The notes under the pieces were generated by a model. It saw nothing but the letters and a program-made list of their open reading frames with translations, was not told where the DNA came from and searched no databases. From Dyella sp. 2HG41-7 (GTDB taxonomy: Bacteria > Pseudomonadota > Gammaproteobacteria > Xanthomonadales > Rhodanobacteraceae), in assembly GCF_021390675.1 (NCBI RefSeq), contig NZ_JAJEJV010000004.1, positions 1,860,001-1,924,000 of the forward strand: DNA of 64,000 nt, in the 5' to 3' direction. This document shows, in pieces, positions 10,050 to 16,867 of the stretch; positions within the stretch are counted from its first letter, which is position 1, and every line of letters begins with the position of its first letter. The position numbers were made by a program, and so were the translations under genes.

Positions 10050-11201
10050 ATGAGCGAGCAACCCGCAACTGCCCCCAAGCCGAAAAAATCCGTTGCCCTT
10101 TCGGGCGTCACGGCGGGCAACACCGCGCTGTGCACGGTCGGCCGCAGCGGCAACGACCTGCATTACCGCGGCTACGACATCCACGACTTGGCGGCCAAAG
10201 GCTGCTTTGAAGAAGTGGCGTATTTGCTCGTGCACGGCGTGCTGCCGAACTGGGCGGAATTGAATGCCTACCGCGCCAAGCTCAAGCGCCTGCGCGGGCT
10301 GCCTGCTCCGGTGAAGAGCGCGTTGGAATTGCTGCCGGCGTCGACGCATCCGATGGACGTCATGCGCACCGGTTGTTCCGTGCTTGGCACCGTGCTGCCG
10401 GAAAAAGAAGATCACAACGCGACCGGCGCGCGCGACATCGCCGATCGGTTGATGGCCAGCTTCGGTTCCATGTTGTTGTACTGGTACCACTTCAGCCACA
10501 ACGGCAAGCGCATCGAAACGGAAACGGAAGACGAATCTGTCGCCGGACATTTCCTTCATCTTTTGCACGGCAAGAAGCCGAGCGATTTGCACGCGCAATC
10601 GCTGGATCGCTCGCTCGTGCTGTATGCCGAGCACGAATTCAACGCATCCACCTTTACGGCGCGCGTGATCGCCGGCACGGGTTCGGATATGTATTCGTCG
10701 ATCACGGGCGCCATCGGCGCGCTGCGCGGTCCGAAGCATGGCGGCGCGAATGAAGTTGCCATGGACATTATCGCGCGCTATCGCAGTGCGGCCGATGCCG
10801 AAGCGGATATTCGCGCACGCGTGGAGCGCAAGGAAATCATCATCGGCTTCGGTCATCCGGTGTATACGGTGTCCGATCCGCGTAACGTGATCATCAAGGA
10901 AATTTCACGCAAGCTTTGCGCGGAAGGCGGCAATCCCACATTGTTCGACGTCTCCGAGCGCATCGAAAAGCTGATGGGGGATCTGAAGAAGATGTTCCCG
11001 AACCTCGATTGGTACTCGGCCAGCGCGTATCACATGATGGGCGTGCCGACCGCCATGTTCACGCCGTTGTTCGTGATCGCGCGTACATCCGGTTGGAGCG
11101 CGCATGTGATCGAGCAGCGTGAAGACGGCAAGATCATTCGCCCCAGCGCCAATTACATCGGGCCGGAAGATCGCACCTATACGCCGATCGAAAAGCGCTG
11201 A
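10050..11201 (+). CDS. prpC: 2-methylcitrate synthase PrpC
   Basis: PrpC condenses propionyl-CoA with oxaloacetate to 2-methylcitrate. From the ATG at 10050 ([14 protein letters not shown]), preceded by GGAG at 10038-10041, it is 383 residues, the usual length for the short citrate synthase type. The catalytic residues are in GPKHGGAN near residue 230, [14 protein letters not shown] near 267 and NLDWYSAS near 318. An upstream extension of the open frame overlaps prpB and was rejected. Compared with the HTH-fused paralogue just upstream, this protein has no DNA-binding domain and full family conservation, so it is taken as the enzyme. Confidence 0.95.
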   Translation: MSEQPATAPKPKKSVALSGVTAGNTALCTVGRSGNDLHYRGYDIHDLAAKGCFEEVAYLLVHGVLPNWAELNAYRAKLKRLRGLPAPVKSALELLPASTHPMDVMRTGCSVLGTVLPEKEDHNATGARDIADRLMASFGSMLLYWYHFSHNGKRIETETEDESVAGHFLHLLHGKKPSDLHAQSLDRSLVLYAEHEFNASTFTARVIAGTGSDMYSSITGAIGALRGPKHGGANEVAMDIIARYRSAADAEADIRARVERKEIIIGFGHPVYTVSDPRNVIIKEISRKLCAEGGNPTLFDVSERIEKLMGDLKKMFPNLDWYSASAYHMMGVPTAMFTPLFVIARTSGWSAHVIEQREDGKIIRPSANYIGPEDRTYTPIEKR

Positions 11202-11217
11202 TTGCTTTACTGTCGCG

Positions 11218-11249
11218 AAAAAAAAAAGGGGCCTACGGCCCCTTTTTTT
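11218..11249. terminator. Strong intrinsic terminator after prpC
   Basis: GGGGCC (11228-11233) and GGCCCC (11237-11242) flank a TAC loop, with a run of A before and seven T after (11243-11249), so it could work on both strands. It isolates prpBC from the secreted-protein operon downstream. Confidence 0.9.
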
Positions 11250-11527
11250 ATTACTTGCCTGAGGCTTGCACAAAAAGTTCGCTAAACGAGTCAACTTTGT
11301 TGCATTGACGATACATTCCATGTCTTTGATGTCGATGCTGTCTAACGCACTGTTTTTTTTGCGCATATGCGTGTTGCGCGTGCTCGTCGACGAATGCGTT
11401 GATCAAGACTGTTGCATGCGTGTTGCACTTCCTGACTAAACGTTGTGCGCGCGATGCCGGCGCGACGAACGCAATGTGTTGATTTTTATAGCGGTAGAAG
11501 GTGCTGCCTTGCATGTCCGCGAGTGGC

Positions 11528-11584
11528 ATGCGGTTTGCCATATTCAAAAGCTGCACAAGCAAAAAGCAGGGGGGCAAACCGCAT
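11528..11584 (+). promoter_or_regulatory. Stem-loop in the leader of the Fap-like operon
   Basis: ATGCGGTTTGCC (11528-11539) pairs perfectly with GGCAAACCGCAT (11573-11584) across a 33-base A-rich loop. It ends 7 bases before the Shine-Dalgarno GGGAGGA (11592-11598). The rest of the 350-base gap 11250-11604 shows no clear gene and no convincing promoter by eye, although the operon promoter must lie here. Confidence 0.6.
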
Positions 11585-11604
11585 CCGTTCCGGGAGGAAT
11601 ACAT

Positions 11605-12492
11605 ATGCGCAAGACTCTTCTTTTCACGGCATTGACGCTAGGCTTGGGACTTGCTCTCCCGGCTATGGGTCAGAGTTACCACAACTCATTCAACGACAAC
11701 TCCAATCAGGGTAACGACAACAGCACGCACAGCAATTCCAGTTCCCACACCAAGACGGTCACCACCAGTGGTGACGACCGCAACAACAGCGGCGACGTGT
11801 ACAGCGACGGCATGGGTACTTCGGCCGCCAACAACGGCGCAACGGCAGTGTCCTCGGTCAGCGACGCGTTCAACGTAAGCAAGGCGGTCGCCAAGACCAC
11901 GCTCGACGGTTCGGTGTCCGATGTTTCGGTATGGGGCCTCGGCAACAAAGCAACCGATAACGGCGATGCCAACGGCGGACGCGGCGGCAAAGGCGGACGC
12001 GGTGGATCGGGCGGCGACGCCTATGCGCATAGCGGTCACGCAGGTGGATCGGGCGCAAGCAGTGGTGATGCCGGCTCGTTCAGTGGCGCAGGCGGTGCAG
12101 GTGCGCACGCCAACGGCGGCGATGCCTCGGCAAGCGCGGGCAATCACAATCCTGACGCAACGGCGACGGGTGGCGGCGGTGGAACGGCCACGGGCGGCAC
12201 CAACACGGCCGGCGCTCCGACATCGACTTCGGGTGCAGCATCGTCGATGGGCGGCACCAGCGGAAGCGTAGCCAATGCTGGTGGAAACGGTGGCATGGGT
12301 GGCGCAGCCGGTAACGGTGGCAACGGTGGAAGCACCATGGCCGACGCTGGCAGCTTCGATATGTCCAATTCGATGGACAGCACCGCAGCAGCAGCGGCTG
12401 GTATCACGACGATTGCGCAGAACAGCGGCGCAGCGGCGTTGATTCAGCAGGGTGTGACGGTCCAAGCAAACCTGAACGTGGGCGGTCATTGA
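11605..12492 (+). CDS. Secreted Gly/Asn/Ala/Ser-rich protein, candidate major subunit of a Fap-like fibre
   Basis: The 295-residue protein has a Sec signal peptide (MRKTLLFTALTLGLGLALPAMGQ), an Asn/Ser/Thr/Asp-rich segment, and a long low-complexity region of GG, GA and GS repeats (about residues 120-240). It ends with a hydrophobic tail: TTIAQNSGAAALIQQGVTV, then QANLNVGGH. No Cys is present. The start has an excellent Shine-Dalgarno, GGGAGGA, 6 bases upstream. Composition and position as first gene before a C39 peptidase and a coiled-coil barrel protein resemble FapB/FapC of Pseudomonas, but I see no direct repeat identity. The tail shares a Q-N-x-x-x-x-x-L-I-Q pattern with the next gene. 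A surface or biofilm fibre subunit is the best inference; a glycine-rich cell-surface protein of another kind is possible. Confidence 0.65.
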   Translation: MRKTLLFTALTLGLGLALPAMGQSYHNSFNDNSNQGNDNSTHSNSSSHTKTVTTSGDDRNNSGDVYSDGMGTSAANNGATAVSSVSDAFNVSKAVAKTTLDGSVSDVSVWGLGNKATDNGDANGGRGGKGGRGGSGGDAYAHSGHAGGSGASSGDAGSFSGAGGAGAHANGGDASASAGNHNPDATATGGGGGTATGGTNTAGAPTSTSGAASSMGGTSGSVANAGGNGGMGGAAGNGGNGGSTMADAGSFDMSNSMDSTAAAAAGITTIAQNSGAAALIQQGVTVQANLNVGGH

Positions 12493-12507
12493 TGTGCGAC
12501 TGATCGA

Positions 12508-12574
12508 CATGGCGGAGCACGCATCGCTCCGCCATGCCGTACGCGCCGGTCGGCAGCGAACGCTGCTGACCGGC
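12508..12574 (+). promoter_or_regulatory. Two strong intercistronic hairpins between the first and second genes of the Fap-like operon
   Basis: CATGGCGGAG (12508-12517) pairs with CTCCGCCATG (12527-12536). GCCGGTC and GCAGC (12545-12557) pair with GCTGC and GACCGGC (12562-12574). Neither is followed by a T-run, so they look like mRNA-stabilising or processing structures, or leaky attenuators, rather than full terminators. Confidence 0.6.
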
Positions 12575-12617
12575 ACTGGGTCGTATGCGATGCGCCAAAC
12601 ACGATTGGAGTAGTGCC

Positions 12618-13001
12618 ATGGCTCGTTCAAGACCCGCGGTTGGGTTGATGTTGCTATGCGTAACAGGAGTCGCGTTTTCGGCAAGCCCTCAGGCCAGCGC
12701 GCCGAGCGCTCAGGTCAAAAGCAGTCCGCCGCCGACCCAGTCGGCAAGCGTGGATGGATTCGGTCAGGCGGTAAGCCCCGGCACATTGCAGCACTTCAGC
12801 GGCGGCGGTCTGGTGCAGAACATTCAATCGCTCACGGGCACGGTAACTGGCAACACGGCGACGCAAGTGTCCACCGGCACCAACTCCATTTCCAGCGATG
12901 CGTTTTCTGGATCGACCGGCATGCCGACCGTCGTGCAAAACACCGGCAACAATGTGCTCATTCAGACCGGTGTGATCGTCAATGTGCAGATGAAGCCATG
13001 A
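12618..13001 (+). CDS. Small secreted protein with double-glycine-like motif, candidate minor subunit
   Basis: This 127-residue protein starts at the ATG at 12618 with GGAG 7 bases upstream. A signal peptide (MARSRPAVGLMLLCVTGVAFS) is followed by a Ser/Pro/Gln-rich stretch and the segment VDGFGQAVSPGTLQHFSGG (residues 45-63). The latter resembles the leader consensus recognised by C39 peptidases, with L four or five positions before the GG. The C-terminus reads TVVQNTGNNVLIQTGVIVNV, similar to the tail of the upstream gene. Its stop overlaps the start of the C39 peptidase gene (ATGA), which indicates translational coupling. The role as minor amyloid-like subunit or nucleator is inferred from context only. 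Confidence 0.65.
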   Translation: MARSRPAVGLMLLCVTGVAFSASPQASAPSAQVKSSPPPTQSASVDGFGQAVSPGTLQHFSGGGLVQNIQSLTGTVTGNTATQVSTGTNSISSDAFSGSTGMPTVVQNTGNNVLIQTGVIVNVQMKP

Positions 13002-13690
13002 AGCTTGCACTGCCAGCGCTTGCCGTTTTGATGATGTCGCTGCTGTCGGCGCCGTCATTGCGCGCCGCCACGATGGCGCTCAACGACAACGCGGGGCAAA
13101 CCTACATCCTTCACATTTCCACGATGAAGGAGGTCAAGTATCGCAACACGATTCATCAGAAATACGACTTCAGCTGCGGCTCGGCCGCGGTCGCAACGTT
13201 GCTGACGTATCAATACAACTATCCGGTCAACGAGCAAGTCGTATTCGAGCAGATGTACATCCACGGCGATCGCCAGAAGATCAACAAAGAAGGTTTTTCG
13301 TTGCTGGATATCAAACAGTACTTGCACAGCATCGGCTTTGACGCCGATGGTTTTCAGGCCACGCTCGGTCAATTGGAGAAAGCGAATTTACCGGCGATCG
13401 TTTTGATTGAGGATCGCGGCTATCACCATTTTGTGGTGATCAAAGGGGTGCGCTACGGGCGGGTGCTGGTTGGCGATCCCGCGCGCGGCACTCGGGCGAT
13501 TCCGCAAGATCGTTTCGATCAGTTGTGGAAGAACGGACTGGTGTTCGTCATCCATAACAAACGCGAACTCGCGCATTTCAATACGGACAGCGATTGGCGC
13601 AACGCGCCGCTCGCACCTTTGGGCGTAGGGGTCGACCGGCGCGGGCTGGACACGCTCACGATGCCCAAATATGGACCCGGCGATATATGA
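12998..13690 (+). CDS. Periplasmic C39-family cysteine peptidase, FapD-like
   Basis: The 230-residue protein has a signal peptide (MKLALPALAVLMMSLLSAPSLRA) and one C39 peptidase domain, without an ABC transporter. The catalytic set is visible: Gln54 and Cys60 in HQKYDFSCGSAA, His144 in GYHHFVVIKGV, and Asp160 in VGDPARG. C39 domains normally cleave after double-glycine leaders. Stand-alone, exported C39 proteins are known as FapD in the Pseudomonas fap operon. Here it lies between two secreted proteins that both carry GG motifs, and is translationally coupled on both sides (12998 overlaps the upstream stop, the downstream start is at or beside its stop). The likely job is maturation of those proteins in the periplasm; that is inferred. 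Confidence 0.8.
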   Translation: MKLALPALAVLMMSLLSAPSLRAATMALNDNAGQTYILHISTMKEVKYRNTIHQKYDFSCGSAAVATLLTYQYNYPVNEQVVFEQMYIHGDRQKINKEGFSLLDIKQYLHSIGFDADGFQATLGQLEKANLPAIVLIEDRGYHHFVVIKGVRYGRVLVGDPARGTRAIPQDRFDQLWKNGLVFVIHNKRELAHFNTDSDWRNAPLAPLGVGVDRRGLDTLTMPKYGPGDI

Positions 13691-13698
13691 GGCGACTT

Positions 13699-14403
13699 AT
13701 GAACCGCTCTCGTCTTCCCTTGCAAATGATGGGACTCCTCGGCCTTTTGGGATCCGCCGCAGCAGTACGTGCAAACGAAAGTACGGAACCGCCGCAATCG
13801 GTCGATGGACTTGGCACACCTGTTTCTTCGGAGCGTCTCGACGATGTGCGTGGTGGCTTCGATTTAGGCGATGGCCTGGACGTTTCGTTTGGCATTGAGC
13901 GTGCGGTTTATGTCGACGGAAATCTGGTGACATATACCAACCTCAATATTCCCGATATTGCGCATATCACAGCGCAGCAGGCGCTGGCATTGGCTGGCGC
14001 GCTTAGTACGGTCGATGTGCAAGTGGGGCCGGGCAATACCGTCAATCCGTCATCGACGACACAAAACAGCGCGACATCGGGCTCCAAGCAGAACGGGCTC
14101 GGTAACGTAGTGCCCAATCTTTCGAATTTGTCGTCCGGGACGAAGGGCAATTCGGTCATTCCGAGTTCCGTCGGCACATCGGCGTCCAATTCGCAACCGG
14201 TCGCAGTGCTAGTCAGCAGCGCATTTAACGCGTCCCCGATGCTGCAGCCGACGGCGGCGACGGTCATTCAGAACACGGTGGATAACCAAGTCATCACCAG
14301 CCTCACCACGCTCAATGTCGCCGTCAACACACTCAATGCGATGCGCACTGCCGGAATACAACAAACCTTGGAAGCCGCTCAGATACAAGCCTTGGCGCAT
14401 TGA
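13699..14403 (+). CDS. Secreted protein with double-glycine-like motif at the FapE position
   Basis: The chosen start at 13699 has GAGG 6 bases upstream and gives 234 residues; an ATG at 13687 overlapping the peptidase stop would add four. A signal peptide (through AAAVRA) is followed by SVDGLGTPVSSERLDDVRGG at residues 34-53, very close to the double-glycine leader consensus. It then reads FDLGDGLDVSFGIERAVYVDGN. The rest is Ser/Thr/Asn/Val-rich and ends with TVIQNTVDNQVITSLTTLNV and a short helix-like tail. It shares the VDGxGxxVS...GG motif with the 127-residue protein two genes upstream. By position it corresponds to FapE of Pseudomonas, but sequence homology could not be tested. Confidence 0.65.
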   Translation: MNRSRLPLQMMGLLGLLGSAAAVRANESTEPPQSVDGLGTPVSSERLDDVRGGFDLGDGLDVSFGIERAVYVDGNLVTYTNLNIPDIAHITAQQALALAGALSTVDVQVGPGNTVNPSSTTQNSATSGSKQNGLGNVVPNLSNLSSGTKGNSVIPSSVGTSASNSQPVAVLVSSAFNASPMLQPTAATVIQNTVDNQVITSLTTLNVAVNTLNAMRTAGIQQTLEAAQIQALAH

Positions 14404-14445
14404 CGTGCACGTTTGACGAAAGCCCGCTCAAGCGAGGAGAACAAC

Positions 14446-15840
14446 ATGAACAAGATGGATCGTTGTACCCATCGTGCAGGCCGAATCCGGCCATGGGTTT
14501 ATGCGACCAGCTGCGCCGGACTTATGGCGTTTTGTGGCGTCGTTACCGCACAAGATGCATCGCCCAGCAAGGACGACGCATCGTCGCCCGCTATTCGTCA
14601 GCGGCTCGCGGAACAGGGCGAGCGCATCGAAGCGATGCGTAATCAGATCGAAGCACTGCAACGCCAGCTTGCGCAGCAGGCAGCGGATTATCGAGCGCTG
14701 CGTCATGCCGTTGGCATGGATGTGTTGGATCGCCAGCGCGGCGGAAATATCCCGGCGGGTGGCGCCAATGCGGCGACATTGCCGATGCCGGCGCCCGATG
14801 GTTATGCGGACGTGCAGGCAACACCGCAGCAAGGAACGACAACGCCAACGACACCTGTCGGCCAGGCGCCATCGGAAAATTCGCGGCCGCCCGAGGTCGC
14901 TCCGATCTTCCAGCAGCCGGGCGTGTTGACGCCGAAAAACAAAGTCATTATCGAGCCGACGTATCAGTTCGGCTATTCGACCGCCGATCGCGTGGCATTG
15001 GTTGGTTACACCATCATTCCCGCCATTCTGATTGGCTTGATCGATGTGCGTCAGGTGCGAAGCACCACGCAAACGGCGATTCTCACGGCGCGCTATGGCA
15101 TTACCAATCGCATGGAGTTGGAAGTGCGCGTGCCGTATGTGGATTCGCATACGGATACGGTGAGCCGCGAAGTGCTGACGGGTTCTGCCGAAGACAACGT
15201 CTTCAGTTCGAGTGGTAAAGGGCTTGGCGATATCGAGGCAACGCTCCGTTACCAGATCAACAACGGTGGCGCGGACAAACCGTATTACATCGGATGGTTG
15301 CGATTCAAATCGCGCACCGGCACCGATCCTTTTGAAGTGGTGACCGACTGCGTGACACGCTGCGTGCAAAATCTCACCGGTACCGGGTTGCCACTTCGTC
15401 AACCGACGGGCTCGGGCTTCTACACCATCCAGCCTGGCGTTACGTGGTTGCTACCGTCAGATCCCGTCGTGCTATTCGGCAATCTCAGCTATCTCTACAA
15501 CGTCGAGCGACATAATGTGTATGAAAATATTCTGCTGGGCGGCAGGCAGTTTCTCGGTAACGTAAAGTTTGGCAACGAAGCCGATATCAGCGTCGGCATG
15601 GGCATGGCGTTGAACGACAAGACATCGCTCAGTATCGGCTACGACCAGACCTTTGTCGGAGAGACGCGCGAGTCGGGTATCAAGATCCCCGGATCGACGA
15701 AGGTGTGGCTCGGTTCGTTGTTGATCGGCGGCTCGTATCGCTTTAGCGAAAAGCGAACCTTAAACTTTACGCTCGGCGTCGGTGTCACGCGCGATACGCC
15801 GGATGCGACGGTGATCGTTCGTGTGCCCATGATGTTCTGA
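14446..15840 (+). CDS. Outer-membrane beta-barrel protein with N-terminal coiled coil, FapF-like
   Basis: The 464-residue protein starts at 14446 after GAGGAG (14434-14439). It has an N-terminal hydrophobic export segment ending near TAQDASP and a heptad-like coiled coil of about 40 residues (AIRQRLAEQGERIEAMRNQ and onward). A Pro/Thr/Gly linker follows, then about 290 residues of alternating strands ending VTRDTPDATVIVRVPMMF, with a terminal aromatic as in outer-membrane barrels. FapF of Pseudomonas has the same architecture (trimerising coiled coil plus barrel) and secretes the Fap fibre subunits. As last gene of the operon it also matches FapF's place. A generic transporter/porin of the 'phenol degradation' type is the alternative. 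Confidence 0.7.
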   Translation: MNKMDRCTHRAGRIRPWVYATSCAGLMAFCGVVTAQDASPSKDDASSPAIRQRLAEQGERIEAMRNQIEALQRQLAQQAADYRALRHAVGMDVLDRQRGGNIPAGGANAATLPMPAPDGYADVQATPQQGTTTPTTPVGQAPSENSRPPEVAPIFQQPGVLTPKNKVIIEPTYQFGYSTADRVALVGYTIIPAILIGLIDVRQVRSTTQTAILTARYGITNRMELEVRVPYVDSHTDTVSREVLTGSAEDNVFSSSGKGLGDIEATLRYQINNGGADKPYYIGWLRFKSRTGTDPFEVVTDCVTRCVQNLTGTGLPLRQPTGSGFYTIQPGVTWLLPSDPVVLFGNLSYLYNVERHNVYENILLGGRQFLGNVKFGNEADISVGMGMALNDKTSLSIGYDQTFVGETRESGIKIPGSTKVWLGSLLIGGSYRFSEKRTLNFTLGVGVTRDTPDATVIVRVPMMF

Positions 15841-15876
15841 TCGTTGCGTTCGCTGAAATTGTTTGTAGCGCGGCGC

Positions 15877-16545
15877 TCAGTTCTTTCGGCGTTGATTGAG
15901 CAGATAGCGCCCGCCGCAAACGATCAGCACAAGGCCCAGCTCCAGCGTGTGCTTCATCCAGCCGTGCGCATCGAACCATGCGCGCCATAGGATTTCGTGG
16001 CTGATCATGCGGCCTGCGGTCCACGCAACTGCCGCGGCGCCGGCATAAACGATGATGGGAAAGCGATCGATCAATTTCAAAATCAACGTCGATCCCCACA
16101 CAACAAGCGGAATGCTGATCAACAAGCCGATCACAACCAGACCCATGTGACCCTTCGCTGCGCCGGCGATGGCGAGCACGTTGTCCAATCCCATGAGTAC
16201 GTCGGCGATGACAATCGTGCGTAGCGCCATCCAGAAATTGGCTGCGTTCGCGACGGGTCGATCTTGCGCGTGCTCGGGCGCGAGCAATTTCCAGGCGATG
16301 GGCACCAGCAGCAATCCGCCGACCAGCATCAGACCCGGTAGCGCAAGCAGATACACAACCAGCACCGTCAGCGCGATGCGCACGCCAATGGCGCCGACAG
16401 TGCCCCATAGCACCGCGCGCTTCTGCACATCTCGGGGCAGATTGCGCGCGGCGAGCGCGATCACGATGGCGTTGTCGCCAGCAAGGACCAGATCCATCAG
16501 GACAATGGTCAGCAAGTCGGAAAGCAGGTGCGTGGGGAAGATCAT
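15877..16545 (-). CDS. TerC family integral membrane protein
   Basis: The 222-residue protein has about seven hydrophobic segments and the two TerC-family signatures: LMDLVLAGDNAIVIALAARNLP near the N-terminus and IADVLMGLDNVLAIAGAA in the middle, each with conserved Asp/Asn in the membrane. Members are linked to metal-ion (manganese) export or tellurite resistance; the substrate here is unknown. The ATG at 16545 has AAGG upstream; the frame can be extended to a TTG at 16581, but the family N-terminus matches MIFPTHLLSDLLTIV. It is convergent with the FapF-like gene, 36 bases apart, and is probably independent of it. Confidence 0.9.
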   Translation of the reverse strand: MIFPTHLLSDLLTIVLMDLVLAGDNAIVIALAARNLPRDVQKRAVLWGTVGAIGVRIALTVLVVYLLALPGLMLVGGLLLVPIAWKLLAPEHAQDRPVANAANFWMALRTIVIADVLMGLDNVLAIAGAAKGHMGLVVIGLLISIPLVVWGSTLILKLIDRFPIIVYAGAAAVAWTAGRMISHEILWRAWFDAHGWMKHTLELGLVLIVCGGRYLLNQRRKN

Positions 16546-16867
16546 GTGGATGCCTTGCGCGCCGGACTCAAGCGATGACAACGGACGCGCGCGGGTCCGC
16601 TATCACCGCAAAAGTCTCGTTCTTGGCCAGGACCACCGCGGCAACCGGAGCGATGCTTCGCCCGTGATGACGACTGCCGCGCGGATGCGGTATGCCGCAC
16701 CCGGAACTACTCCCCTTTGGGATGAACCCTGATTCTCGGCAATGAACGGCGATGGGGTCAAGTTTTGGCTGGAAAAGGCCACGTGGGGTAGGGCAGTCAT
16801 CGGTCGCCACCTCTTCAACACGGCGGCCGGCTACAATATCCGTTTCCCTTAACCGCGAGACCTCCCC

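Noticed and set aside
11251..11604. 117-codon open frame on the minus strand before the Fap-like operon
   Set aside because: Its composition is not protein-like, it has no ribosome binding site, and it starts in the Shine-Dalgarno region of the opposite gene. The space is better read as leader and promoter.
11686..12684. 332-codon open frame antisense to the glycine-rich gene
   Set aside because: It arises from the GC-rich repetitive codons of the sense gene; the sense frame has a signal peptide and strong ribosome binding site.
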